A stretch of 64,000 bases of DNA. Origin: Pestalotiopsis fici W106-1. Its lineage: Eukaryota; Ascomycota; Sordariomycetes; Amphisphaeriales; Sporocadaceae. Both the position numbers and the translations under genes were made by a program. Under the pieces are notes generated by a model, which searched no databases, was not told the DNA's origin, and saw only the letters and a program-made list of their open reading frames with translations. This document shows positions 1 to 10,732 of this stretch, piece by piece. The first letter of the stretch is position 1. Every line of letters begins with the position of its first letter. The DNA lies in assembly GCF_000516985.1 (NCBI RefSeq), contig NW_006917102.1:1210643-1274642 (forward strand). The letters are read 5' to 3'.

Positions 1-2192
1 GAAAGTGACTCTCTATACCCAAGGATTATCCCTATAACATTGTGTGTTGCTCCAGCTCTGACCCAGCAATGAAGTGCTTCATGTGCATATCCAATGCATC
101 TCGAATGCATAGAAAATACTGCAACGATATATTTGTCCGAGCTCTGTTTGTAAGACTTTCATCGAACCCAAAGAAATGACCTGGACTTTCCACTCTGGTC
201 ATTATGCAGGACCCGGGCACCCGGGAGCGAGTCACTGGATGCTGCCATGTCGTGTCGCCAAACGAATTGCCATTTCTTCACAGCGGTACGGTCGACTATC
301 CGATCTATGGGGAGCTTCTTTCTGCTGCCAGCCGAAGGTTCGTCGGTTCTTGGAGACACCATTTTGCATGTGCAGCCAATGCATGAAGCCGACGGCAGTC
401 CGGGGAGCGACAGCAGCGTGGGAAATGCCAAGGCAATCTCAAGAAATGAGTGCGTTCAACGGGGAGCAATCAACTGCTTGATGAGGCAGGCGATGGGCTT
501 CCAGCTCATTATGTATCATCTGTCACCTAGTGCCCTCTGAGTTCAGACATGGAGTTCAGGACTATGATTGTGGCGATGATGGCCATTTGTCCAACATTAT
601 TCCATGCACGTGAGACAGCTTGCCCACCCGGCATAATCGAGATACCCATTGAAGGTCCATGAAATTTGCGGATCACTTATCAAACCTGCTATGTCCAAGG
701 ATGTAAAATACAAGTTGCAGACCGCGTTGCTATTTTCGCCCGTTATCCTTGCTGCACATTGGGGGGGATCTCCGACAAAGTCATCGTGGTCTCGCGGGAG
801 ATGCACGGCGAACAGACGCAGGCTTTCAGCAAGCACTGGAGAGAAGTTTCGACATACGTAAGTCCCCAATGCCCATTCCCCCGTGTGAGCGAACCCAAGA
901 AGAGATCGACCTGCAGTGGCTAGGACAGGACGCATGTTGCAGCAGAAGCCATCGATTCATGTTGCAAAAAATAGCTGTCGACTTGCTTTGACAGCTTTAC
1001 CCACAGCTTGCCGTGAACCGATCTTAGTGTCCAACATTCTAGGTAAAGCCTATGTAGGTGAGTACCCAGCTTGGCAACCCTTTTAACCGGGTCAATTGAG
1101 GCTCAAGTGATTTAAAGACAGAAGCTTGAATCGATCGGGACATTGTCTCCCCCCCCCCTCCAGGGCGCAAGTGCAGTGTTCACATCCAGATCCTGACCAT
1201 TCACACGCCCCCCCAGGCGCCGAGCTGCAATGTAAGAGCCTCAAACTGGAATCAGTCGATTTTCGCGACGCCTTCCAGGGTTGGTTTGGAACCTCGCAAC
1301 GATTGGTCGTCCGATGTCGAGGGCCCCCTGTACCAGATGCGAGGCACGGCTCCATAAGTGGCACGTGCCAGCCATTGCCGCAGCACAGGGAGCTGGGCGC
1401 TTGCTGACCCCTTACAAGCGCTGAAACGCCAAATGTCTGGCTTGTGCCATATCGTCACCCAAAATCGACGACCAACTGAGGGCGTCTCGCATTGCTGGGT
1501 AGGTGGAGTTGGGCTGTCGTTTCTATTGCGTTTCTGCTCGTCAACTCAGCCCACTGTGCCTGGTTCGCAAAGCCCACCTACCTTCCTCTGCTCTTCCTCC
1601 TGGCTTCTGCGGCCTGGACCTTGTTCCCTGTTTGGCAGACTCCCCCGTGGACGGTACATGCGTGGGCGACTCGTGCGTAGGTAGTATGTGTAACATTCAT
1701 CTGGTCGTGGTTGCATAGAATCTGGCGCTTGAAGGCCAGTCGTGGGTCCATTCTCGTTCTACTCGTGCTTCGTCTTGAAATCTTCACCTACTGCCTTTCG
1801 TAATCACTAACCTTTTCGTTTCACCTATTCTACTTCTCTTTTTCCTCTTCCGTTTTCCGGTCGAGCTGCCGGCTGTCTGTTCATCTGTGTCTTTGACAGG
1901 TCGGATAGACTTTCGACATTACATTCATTTCTTGCTTCGCGCCTCGGGCATCAGGCCGCTTTTTTTTTCCACACACATTCTCTCTTTCTCCTTCGACAAG
2001 TGTTCACCTTTACTTCGAGACGCCGGTCGTCATTTGCTCTTCAGATTTTCAATTGCGCAGTGGAGGATTAGGAAAGGGTTAAAAAGGTCCAAGGACCAAG
2101 GAGGCGGGATTCGAGATTTATCCTCATCATAGGCACCGAGCCACTAGGAAGCAACTTTGGATACGACGGGCTGCTTTCTCAGATTCGCAAAA
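1..2192. other. Gene-free upstream region
   Basis: I see no convincing gene here. Open frames on both strands are short, overlap one another and have no recognisable domain or splice pattern. A C-run lies near 1150-1160. From about 1780 to 2100 the + strand is rich in C and T, as fungal promoters and 5' leaders often are, so this part probably holds the promoter and leader of the tetraspanin gene that starts at 2193. Confidence 0.6.
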
Positions 2193-3001
2193 ATGGTCAA
2201 TAAAGTGCTGGCAGCCTTTGTGGCTGTCGACGGGTTGTTTGCGATCATGGGCGCCATCATGATGGGATTTTCCGTTATTGTTCTCAACACTTGCTTCAAC
2301 CCACCGACGGAAGGCAACGAGGCGGCGCGCGATCTGCTGTATCAAAGATTCCCATTGACAGGTACTTGTTGCTCCTCGTCGACTTTTGCAGTCGATACTC
2401 GGTTCGCAGGCACAGTTGGCAAACTAACAATCAATAGCTGGTATCGCAAACGCTGCCTTCACCTTGTTCATCTTCTTGGTGACCCTTCCCGCCCTGTCTA
2501 CTCCTGCTCGAGGATGGTTAAAATTCGCCGGCTATCTGGTGGTCATTGATGCTGTATTTACCATGATCATTGGTCTGGACCTTTGGATCATTACTCTCAA
2601 GACGCGCCAGGAGTTCTTCGACATCTGGGTTTCCCAGAATGCCGACGTCCAATCACTTCTCCAGACAGAGGTACGTTTGGGACCTTGACTGACGATCGAT
2701 CATCATTTACTCATGCAAGGAATAGTTCCAATGCTGCGGATACTTTAACAGCACTTCTCCAGCTTTCGTTACCGATGTTACCTGCCCGAGTCCTGCCGCG
2801 GCTGCTCTGATCAAGGGATGTGCCTCACCACTCACCTCGTTCACGAATGTCTTTGTCGACAATATCTTCACGGCCGTGTTTGGTATGGTTGGAATCGACG
2901 TTGCCATGGTCATGGCCATCGCCTGCCTCGTCAAGGACCGCAAGGAGCGCGAGAGATTCCGCTACATCGATGAGAAGAATGGTGTTAAGGGTGGCTTTTA
3001 A
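2193..3001 (+). CDS. Tetraspanin-like four-TM membrane protein
   Basis: Three exons: 2193-2361, 2438-2670 and 2726-3001, giving about 225 residues. The splice sites are GTACTT..ATAG and GTACGT..ATAG and the frames join cleanly. The N-terminus (MVNKVLAAFVAVDGLF) is a hydrophobic segment. Two further hydrophobic segments (TLFIFLVTLPAL and YLVVIDAVFTMIIGL) follow, then a hydrophilic extracellular loop opening with a QCCGY motif, with more Cys downstream, and a last hydrophobic segment before a charged tail (KDRKERERF). Four membrane spans plus a CCG motif in the large loop are the hallmark of tetraspanins. In fungi these are plasma- or internal-membrane organisers, and the PLS1 member is needed for appressorium function. 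Which fungal tetraspanin subfamily this belongs to cannot be decided by eye. Confidence 0.8.
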
Positions 3002-3874
3002 AAGAGCCAAGCCTCAGTTTTTATCACGCTTCACTTCTTCGAATCGCCCAATTGCGACTTCTTATTCCCGCATACGGTGACGCCTCGCTACTTACATTGG
3101 CATAATAACCCCCCTCATGGCGACTACCTTGAACCGACTTTTGAACTATGGAGCTGGAAACTCCTGATCTTTGTGCTGGGAGAACCGAGGTGGCCTTGAC
3201 AGATTTCGTGGAATTTGGAACCGAGTGCGCAACTTTGAGCTCAGAGTCTCAAATTCCAGGAATCTATGCGATCCGACAAATTCCAATCTCCCCCAATGGA
3301 CGCATCTGCAGCAAGGTCCCTTTAATCTGGTGTTGATAATACTACCGACCAATGTCCCCTTTCTTTTGCTTCAAGACATACCCCAATTCAACAACTGATG
3401 GCAGATTTGTGGAGGGCATTTGTGTTAGTACGTATGAGATAGAGATGAAATGATAGAAAATGAAAACAATAACGAACAGCCGATGAATATATGGTGCTAA
3501 AGGCGAACTTTTCATTTGGAGCCTGAGACTCATGTAAGAAAGAATACTGAGGTCCTTCGATTGCATCAAAGATGGTAAACAGGCCCGCTCCTTGTACTCC
3601 ATGTTCCCATCACAATTCTTTTCACCCTTGAGGCAATCTTGGTATTTTGCACCCTTCTAGTATTTGGCCTATACACTCTCTATAAGATGACCTTGACAAG
3701 CTCCCATTTCTATACATTTAGGTAAGCCAACGCTATTCCCCTCCCTCCTGGACTGGTCGTCTCAAAGTTTCCACACATCGATACACTACTGACTTTGCAG
3801 TCATGCCATCTACCATTTTTTTTCTACGTATTTGTACAAGTTGTTCCCCTTCACAGTCCCCGTCCAAATTTTCT
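3002..3874. other. Convergent 3' intergenic region
   Basis: This lies between the stop codons of two convergent genes and should contain both 3' UTRs and poly(A) sites. No coding or repeat structure is seen. Confidence 0.5.
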
Positions 3875-4744
3875 TCATGGCACAATCTCCTTGCCATCCC
3901 AGTCCCAGACGCGCCCACGATGATGCTCGCCTGTGCTACTCCTCGACGCCGCCACGGCGCACAGCCGCTCGGCCGCGAACTCGGGACTGAACAGCTTGTC
4001 CTCGGGGACCCCGGCCCAGAACTCGCGGCTGAGGCCCGTCTTGACCGTGCCCGGGTGGTAGGCGAAGGCGAGGGCGCGGTCGCCGCTGCGCTGCCGCAGG
4101 TGCAGGTCAAACGTCTTGGTGAGCGAGTTGACGGCCGCCTTGCTCGCCCGGTAGCTGTACCACCCGCCCAGCCGGTTGTCCGACACGGAGCCCACGCGCG
4201 CCGACATGGTGAGCCACGTGGCGTGCCGGGGAAGGCGGAGCTGGTCCTTTTCCATGGTTTGGCCGTCGACGGCGCCTTGAAGGAGCAGCTCTGTTCGTTT
4301 CCGGGGCAGGAACTCTCCAAAATGCTTCATCAAGAGCAGCGGGCCCAGGGTGTTGACCCGGAATGTTTCCTCGGCCTTGCTATAGTCTACCTGTAACGGG
4401 CTCTTTTCCGGGTGGAGGATGCCTGGGATAGCGACGCCGAGGTGTAGGTGATGCGAGTCCCGGGGGAACAGCTCTGCGGCCTGTTCTGCGGCGTCCCGGA
4501 CTGATGGCTCATCCGTCACGTCAAGCCGCAACACCACGAGACGCGAGGCGTGGTCTTCTTTTTCGTGCTGGTTTTGTACTGTCGATGCCGGGAGCTTGTC
4601 TAGTAGCGACGCCTTGGTTGCGGCCGTGTCACGGGATCGGCATGTTGCAACAATGGGCAGGCTGGTATTTTGTAATAGGTGTCGTGTCACGGCGTGGCCG
4701 ATGCCGCGGCTCGAGGGCGATACAAAGATCCAGGGTTTAGACAT
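3875..4744 (-). CDS. Short-chain dehydrogenase/reductase (SDR)
   Basis: Single-exon gene of 289 residues, ATG at 4744 and TGA at 3875. The N-terminus (MSKPWIFVSPSSRGIGHAV) is a Rossmann nucleotide-binding motif in which the usual TGxxxGIG reads SPSSRGIG. RLDVTDEPSV matches the acidic D-V/L motif after beta-3, NTLGPLLLMKHF occupies the NxxG/helix-4 position, and YRASKAAVNSL is the catalytic YxxxK with preceding Ser/Tyr residues. These are classical NAD(P)-dependent SDR features, and the C-terminal half has the usual YHPGTVKTGLS segment. Reaction and substrate are unknown; the closest functional labels would be carbonyl reductases of the csgA/C-factor type. The gene body is GC-rich compared with its flanks, as many Sordariomycete exons are. 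Confidence 0.85.
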   Translation of the reverse strand: MSKPWIFVSPSSRGIGHAVTRHLLQNTSLPIVATCRSRDTAATKASLLDKLPASTVQNQHEKEDHASRLVVLRLDVTDEPSVRDAAEQAAELFPRDSHHLHLGVAIPGILHPEKSPLQVDYSKAEETFRVNTLGPLLLMKHFGEFLPRKRTELLLQGAVDGQTMEKDQLRLPRHATWLTMSARVGSVSDNRLGGWYSYRASKAAVNSLTKTFDLHLRQRSGDRALAFAYHPGTVKTGLSREFWAGVPEDKLFSPEFAAERLCAVAASRSSTGEHHRGRVWDWDGKEIVP

Positions 4745-6120
4745 TGGTGATTGATGAAGTGAATAATAAAATGCTCGAACAAAGATGTCGTGTTACACAC
4801 CCTGGGGAAAAGGCCTGAGTGAACTATAACAAGGGTCCCGATTGAAGTTGACGTTGATTGGCCAGTGGACAGGTTTGGATGTATGCAGCAGAAGGCGTCC
4901 GTTAGATCATCCAAGCATTTCTTTCTCGGGATATGTGTCAGCTCAGAGGCCAAAAGATGTTGGGTTGTTTGGTCGATGTTGACTATAAGTGTTTGGAATA
5001 GTGCGTGGTGGAGAGTGATGATTCATGAATACGCTAACAACGGTTCGCACCTTGATTAGTGACTACAAGGCTCTTCCTGGCCAGCCTTGTTATAGATCAA
5101 GAGAAAGTAAAGCTTGTTCTTGGCGATCGTCAACTCGGAAGCAATAAAACAAAATCGTGAAAAATGGGCCTCCAAATTTCCAATCTCATCATGGCGATTG
5201 ATTTGTGACGGTCATCGGCAGCGAATTGAAAAATGTACAACGCTTAGAGTTCATCTTCCATGTTTGGCAAGTTGACTCTTGTCGCATGCAGATTTGTATC
5301 TCTTATATAAGCAAGTAAATTTTCTGCACAGTCAGTTACATGGCTCTGTTGGATTTATTGCTTCTTACAATTAGGTTGTTTAGTTGGAGAGACCAGCTTC
5401 CAAGAAACCATGGGCGATTCTGATAGGACACATCTCGGCGAGAAGCATAGCTAACTTACGGAAATAGACGATGAGGTTATGGCAGTCCCAAGTATTTATC
5501 AATTTAGATGACTGCAGAGCATTGGATATTTACCAGGTTTACAAATTGAAAGATGCAAGAGGCCATCAGGTTTCAGTGGGGGAGCAAAAAATTGCGATAA
5601 GTGAAGCAACATGGGTGAGGTGCTCATTGTATTGGACACGCCCGCATTATACACATCTCTGAGAGATTTGAGTTGTTTAACATTGCTTCCTGGCGGCTTA
5701 AAATAATGCTTGAAATATCTCGTCGCCAATCTACGGGCCTCCTGGGCAGAGCAGCCAGAAAAGGTCCTTTAGGGACATGTTTTTCTTGTAGGCACCAAAA
5801 TTTCATGAGTTACCTGCTGAGCTTTGCTACCTATCATTCATCTTGCTACAAAAATAGCTTGAGTTCTGGAATGAGACACGTTGCACCATTGTGATTTGTG
5901 ATTTGTGATTGTCTCCCAGAATAAATCATCTCCATGCCAACGGTGCTGCGCTGGTCATGGCACATTCTGCCCGTGTGCGCCTTTGAGGGAAACGTCCACC
6001 AAGACTCCTTTTCGGTTGATCTGGCCGTACCCAGGCATCTCTGCGTTGAGCAGGGAGACAGAAAGAGAAAGTAAAAGGTAACTAGATCAAAGGCAGAAAA
6101 ATATGAGACAGGGTTAGGGG
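4745..6120. other. Gene-free intergenic region
   Basis: This is the promoter side of the SDR gene followed by about 1.3 kb of AT-richer DNA. A small direct repeat (gatttgt units) occurs near 5893-5910. No gene is supported. Confidence 0.5.
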
Positions 6121-6142
6121 AAAAAAAAAAAGGAAAAAAAAA
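6121..6142 (-). terminator. Pol III-type oligo-T terminator
   Basis: On the minus strand a T9 tract (6142-6134) followed by CC and T11 (6131-6121) begins 3 nt after the discriminator base of the tRNA-like gene. RNA polymerase III stops at runs of T, so the position fits. Confidence 0.65.
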
Positions 6143-6145
6143 GGG

Positions 6146-6268
6146 TAACCTGACTGTGATTTGAACACAGAACTTCTCCTACACGGCCCTCGGATGGGTA
6201 GTAGTTTGATTCGCCCTAATCGTCGTTATGACTTTTCGGAGACGTGCCTACCATTGCACTACCAGGTT
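6146..6268 (-). tRNA. Intron-containing tRNA-like gene, anticodon unassigned
   Basis: Read on the minus strand. A 7-bp acceptor stem (AACCTGG with TCAGGTT, one G-U pair), a 4-bp D stem (GTGC/GCAC), a 5-bp anticodon stem (TCTCC/GGAGA), a 4-nt variable region and a 5-bp T stem (CTGTG/CACAG, loop TTCAAAT) can all be drawn. The A box (TAGTGCAATGG) and B box (GTTCAAATC) match the pol III internal promoter, and an oligo-T terminator follows directly. The anticodon loop plus insert is 58 nt, implying an intron of about 51 nt. Odd point: the loop begins GAAAAG, so the invariant U33 is not at the expected place and no anticodon can be assigned safely. It may be a real tRNA with an unusual splice register or a degenerate copy. 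Confidence 0.5.
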
Positions 6269-6895
6269 GAAAGAAAGGAAGATTATTTTCGTTCAAAGGG
6301 GGGTGGGCAGTGGTGAGGACTGCAAACGACCCTCTGGTGGTTGCCCAGTCAGCCATTCATTCATTCATTCATCTAACCTATGCAGCATAGGATCAGCTCA
6401 CACAATCACTTTCAATGATGCCTAGCTAGTTGCTCGAATATTGAACTCGCAAGGCTGAAGAGTTACCTTTGGTAGCTGATAGCCCGGTCAGAATCCCCTA
6501 CCTACCCGACACGAGCCTCCTTTTTCCCTTTCCCCCCACCTTCAAACGTTACATGCCAATCATTCAAGGAACCATTTCACAGCAGTTCTCGAGAAATGTG
6601 TGTGTGCAGAAGGGAAGACTTGCCATAAGGATACACCATCAAATCTATATGGCCCTGTGGATGGTATCACGGCAAGGCAAGACAACGTGGCGCTTGTTTC
6701 AAAACATGATTCCAGTTTGACTAATGTATATATATCTCTATCAATCTTCATCATTATGGGGAAGGCTTTTTCTGGGGTTGCTTTTCAAAACAATGCAAAG
6801 TCCTGTTTCTGAACTCCGTGCTCAAAAAGACAACCTTTTTCTTTGCCGTCATTATCATAGAAAGTTAAAGCAATCATCCTACCAGGGATGGGGTT
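6269..6895. other. Intergenic region upstream of the tRNA-like gene
   Basis: No coding signal. It contains a short CATT tandem repeat (6354-6372) and presumably the 3' UTR of the CHS5 gene. Confidence 0.45.
6354..6372 (+). repeat. CATT microsatellite
   Basis: Almost five perfect copies of CATT in tandem, seen directly. Confidence 0.9.
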
Positions 6896-8200
6896 TTATA
6901 ATGCCACGTCCTGGAAGCTTGCCCCGTCACCAGGACTGGGTGCTGGTTTATCGTCATCGTCATCATTGTCGTCATCTTCGGCATCGTCGCCGTTTTCGTC
7001 GCCCTGACCTGCCTTTTCAGCATCCTTGGGCCGCAGGGCAATCTTCTGGTCCTCCTTGTCTTCAAGTCTCATCTTCTGTTCTGCCTCTGCCTTTGCCTTG
7101 TCCTCGCCCTTCTCGTCGCTGTCATCCTTTTCCTCATCGTCGTCACTGCTTTCCTCCTCCTCCTTGTCCTTGCCGGCTTCCTTGGACTCGCCATTCTCAG
7201 CTGCGGGCTCCGGAGGCAGGGCCTTTTCTTGTTGCGACGATTGCGACTGCGGCGGCTGTTCCGGCTGCGACGACCTCGAAGCTAGAGTATCGGTGTCCGG
7301 TGGGCCCGGCCGAAGCGCATCGAGGTAGAACTTTGTGACTCCCAGAATCCTGCCGTTCTTCTCGCAAGCCTCAACCCACTCGGGACGGACCACGGGGATG
7401 TTCATCTCCACGGCCTTTTCCCAAGCCATACCGCGGCCCTCGGTAGTGACAAAGTGCGTCGTGTCGATCCTAACGCCATCGACGATCTTGGCGCCAATGC
7501 GCTCGACTGCACTGTTGAGCGACTCCTTCATGGCGCCAGGCAGGATACCAGTAGTGATGGTGATTCCGGACAGGTCCGTCATCTTGTGCGTGTTGACGAC
7601 AACCTCTTCGGAGCGGTAGGTGCCGGCGCTCGTGCGCAGCACCAGGTAGAATGAGTACTCGGTATCAACGGCGAGACCGCTGATCTTGGTGCTGTGCATG
7701 TGCAGCGGCCTGGGGATGTTGCCGGCCTTTTGCCCATTGCGGTAGAGGCTCAGCGAGATCAGGTCGGCCGTTGCCAGCTCAATCGGGTCCCATTCGAGCA
7801 CGACCGAAGTCTGGGTGGCATTGCGACAGCGCAGGACGGGGACGGACGGCTGTGAGGCGCCAAAGGCATTGAAGATTTGGTCCTGAAGTGCCGAGAAGCG
7901 TGACTCGGCCGCCGATTCGGACTTGGTATTGCGCGCAACCGTGATATCAACAATGGAACCCGAGGCAATATTAGGCGGGAGGAGGATTGAGGGAAACTCG
8001 ATCTGGTTCAAGTCTTGATATCAGCAAGGGAGGACTGAAGCGAGCGATCCCAGAAGGACTGGGGCAATGTATGACCCATTTGCGGGTGGTTGGAAGCTAT
8101 CTCAGCGAAGCTCCAAGAGGCCACCTACCAGTCGTTTATCAGGCGTCAAGAGCACAGTGACGCCGGCGTCGACCTTGCCGACGGTCAACGAAACCAACAT
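6896..8200 (-). CDS. CHS5: Chs5-like exomer scaffold (FN3-BRCT)
   Basis: Two exons: 8200-8129 (MLVSLTVGKVDAGVTVLL...) and 8002-6896, with a 126-bp intron (GTAGGT..CAG). The product is 392 residues. An N-terminal dimerisation/Arf-binding segment (about 1-50) is followed by a fibronectin type III domain (about 75-163, with LEWDPIEL and TEYSFYLVLRT) and a BRCT domain (about 164-253, with GAKIVDGVRIDTTHFV and RPEWVEACEKN). A long low-complexity acidic/Lys/Ala tail ends the protein. This order is diagnostic of Chs5/Cfr1, the scaffold of the exomer coat that carries chitin synthase III and other cargo from the trans-Golgi to the plasma membrane. It is shorter than yeast Chs5 (671 aa), which has a longer acidic repeat tail. 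Confidence 0.92.
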
Positions 8201-8995
8201 ATTGAGCGGTATATCAGTCTAGAGATTGCGGAACTGGAATCTCATCAATTGGCGCGGGTGCACTGATTGATCGTGTGTGTGTCTCTCTCTCTCGCGGACG
8301 GTGGTCGGTTTTTTGTGCAAGTTGGATTTCTTGGAGATTGCCAATTCACAACAGTTGCAGGGGATTCACTAGCTGGAGTAATGTGTCTTGCCGATCGTTT
8401 TTTGGGAGCTTGGGCTATTACCTGGGTACCCCCGAACCCCTGATCAGCCCGCGTCAGCGTCAACTCTATTCGTCAGCCTTGCCGGTGATAAAGACATCGC
8501 CTTTTTTAAGACAAACCAGACCCTATCATCACTTCGCTACAAATGAAACAAACTGGAGATCCCATGGATTTCTCTTCTTATCAAATATAATTATATTCAA
8601 TGTGCTTCAACAATTCGAGTTGGGTATCTCACATTTTTGGTGTTACAGCTAATAGTTTAACTCGTTACAGCACCATCTCAGAGAAAAATATATCACTTTC
8701 AGGAGAGATATGATACGGCCGTGTATAGAGCACCATGATTCTTCCAGCTTTTCCAGTCCTCCCATAGTATATAACTCAGCGAGCTTTCTCATTCGGCGTT
8801 TATGACGACCTCGGTTGAAGAGATGCTCTTTATGGCCTTGAGAGATACGTCCCAGCTTCTGATGGTGTATGAATGTTGCTTCTGCTTTGGGTTTCCCTTC
8901 TCGAGACATGGGCAGAAGCCCGCCTAATTTTCGAAAACTCCTTCTCTGGAAGTCTAGCAGGGCGCGTGAATCTGTCACTCTTCACTTCTTGTCTA
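8201..8995. other. CHS5 promoter region
   Basis: This is the upstream region of CHS5 and the 3' side of the next minus-strand gene. A short GT-then-CT dinucleotide tract occurs at 8273-8293, within 100 bp upstream of the CHS5 start. No gene is seen. Confidence 0.5.
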
Positions 8996-9943
8996 TTATC
9001 TAAAGGTTGATTTCCGAGAAGAGGCCTGAGCTCTACGCTTCGTGGCAAAGTTTCCTCCCTTTGAGTCTTGCTTATAATTTGAGGATTGATTCAGCGAAGA
9101 GAAGCTGATGCGATAAAAAGCTTGCTTCATTGCCAAGGAATCCTTAGGCGCAAGTTTGGCAACACTCGCTGGCTTGCCGTTTTGGACAATAGCAAGGTGA
9201 GGTAGTGCTGCGGTAACAATACTCCGCCCAATGTCTAGTATGTCTGTCGAAAATTTGAGTTGACATAATACTTTTGGTGAAGTACATAGTATACGCAGAG
9301 TCCCGTAAAGATCATGCTTTTGGGGCCGGGGGCCGGCAACGGCAATTGCCCGCCCGTATCGATCGTATCCGTTCTCTTCCAGCGCAAGACGAATTGCACG
9401 ATTGATCAGGCGCTGCGCCGTCGTGCAGATGAATGGCGCTGCATTGCCATAAGCAGCAGCAGACCACCAAAGTGGCTGGCTGCCGTCAGACCAGCTGACG
9501 TATCGATCCAGCACACAGCCTGCGTTTGGATGCTCAGGCTTTTCAAACCATCTCATCTCGTGTTGACTGAAAACATGATTTTGACTCGTAAATACCTGGA
9601 TATTGCTCTGGTTGGAGGATATGTAATGAACCTTCAGAGAGCGTAAAGCGGAGGGGAATTTGATGTTGTGTTCCTTCGCTACCTTATGGACGCGCTCGTG
9701 GGATTTCGAGGTGCCTGCGCGCGTCGGTACTATATTGAATTGAGGGTTCTGAGTAGCAAATAGTGACTCTAGTAGCGCTTGCTGTTCTTGCTGCGTTATC
9801 TCTTGCTGATTCTGCTTCTTGTGATGGCTGTGGCCTGCCATGGGCGCTCTGGAGCGAGTGGTTGTGACATGGCGTTTCGGCAGAATAATTCGCGTCGTCG
9901 TGGGAGGGCGACAGACGGGGCGACCGAGCAACGCTCTCATCAT
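8996..9943 (-). CDS. Unrecognised protein with mitochondrial-type N-terminus
   Basis: Single-exon frame of 315 residues, ATG at 9943 and TAA at 8996. I do not recognise the family. The first 47 residues have no acidic residue and ten Arg/Lys (MMRALLGRPVCRPP...), like a mitochondrial presequence. A Gln-rich stretch follows, then a folded-looking body with YVSWSDGSQPLWWSAAAYGN and an ENGYDRYGRAIAVAG segment. The C-terminus is basic (KRRAQASSRKSTFR). Met35 (MAGHSHHKK) is an alternative start. Codon use and length argue for a real gene. Function unknown; a mitochondrial matrix protein is an inference only. Confidence 0.65.
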   Translation of the reverse strand: MMRALLGRPVCRPPTTTRIILPKRHVTTTRSRAPMAGHSHHKKQNQQEITQQEQQALLESLFATQNPQFNIVPTRAGTSKSHERVHKVAKEHNIKFPSALRSLKVHYISSNQSNIQVFTSQNHVFSQHEMRWFEKPEHPNAGCVLDRYVSWSDGSQPLWWSAAAYGNAAPFICTTAQRLINRAIRLALEENGYDRYGRAIAVAGPRPQKHDLYGTLRILCTSPKVLCQLKFSTDILDIGRSIVTAALPHLAIVQNGKPASVAKLAPKDSLAMKQAFYRISFSSLNQSSNYKQDSKGGNFATKRRAQASSRKSTFR

Positions 9944-10732
9944 GATCCCAACTGAGTGCTTCGCTGGTCAACTGAATCGCGAGCACACATTGCTGCTGCT
10001 GCTGCCACCTATCTCGGTACTTTGTACTGGCAGGACGTGTAGGGTGGGTTGCTAACGATGGATATGGTGTTGAAGCAGTTTGAGGAAATCTTAACAGGCT
10101 TGAAGATGCGCCAAGGCCAATCAATTGTACTAGACCAAAAAGTATGAGCAGCCTACGCGGCTACCTTGACCTAAAGATGTGTACTCCGGTTTATATGGTG
10201 GACTATGTGCTAGCTGATGTATCTCCATGTGACGTCGGCTTTGTTTAAATTCTTTTCTAGTTTCCCAGGTACCTGCCCAATGTACATCAAATATGCAACT
10301 ACTGACGGCGCTCCCGCTTGGTGACTCAGGAGCCGAGACTTTCCTGTGGCAGCAAAAGAATCCTTTGGAAAAGCCTGAAAGCATTGTACCTATCTCCGGC
10401 ACCCTCCTGGATCCCAATTGCCCCGCGGGATTCAGCGCTTCTGTGGCAACCGGAAGCGCCTGAGCAAAAAGCACGGCTGCGCACCAGACAGACCAGCGTT
10501 GTAGTAGCCTGAGTAGTATTTAATTCCCACACTGCGACAAAGCCGTGCCCCTCCACTTTTTTTCGCCTTCCTTGCTGCCCGTCGACCCATTTCGTCCTTA
10601 AAGCCCCTCCATCGTCACCACAGGTTTTTGTAGTCCTTCACAAACCATCAACACACCAACTCCACAAACCATCGTCGACTTTACATCCACTTTGTTCATT
10701 ACCCTCAAGAACAAGTCAAACAAGTCGCCAAC
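9944..10732. other. Divergent intergenic region and eIF1A promoter
   Basis: This separates the minus-strand gene starting at 9943 from eIF1A starting at 10733. From about 10550 to 10732 it is C/T-rich with CCTC/CCATC motifs, typical of the leader of a highly expressed housekeeping gene. No gene is seen. Confidence 0.5.

Noticed and set aside
9839..9943. MAGHS motif at Met35 of the 8996-9943 gene, as in YebC proteins
   Set aside because: Only the first few residues match; the rest of the protein shows none of the YebC/PmpR blocks.
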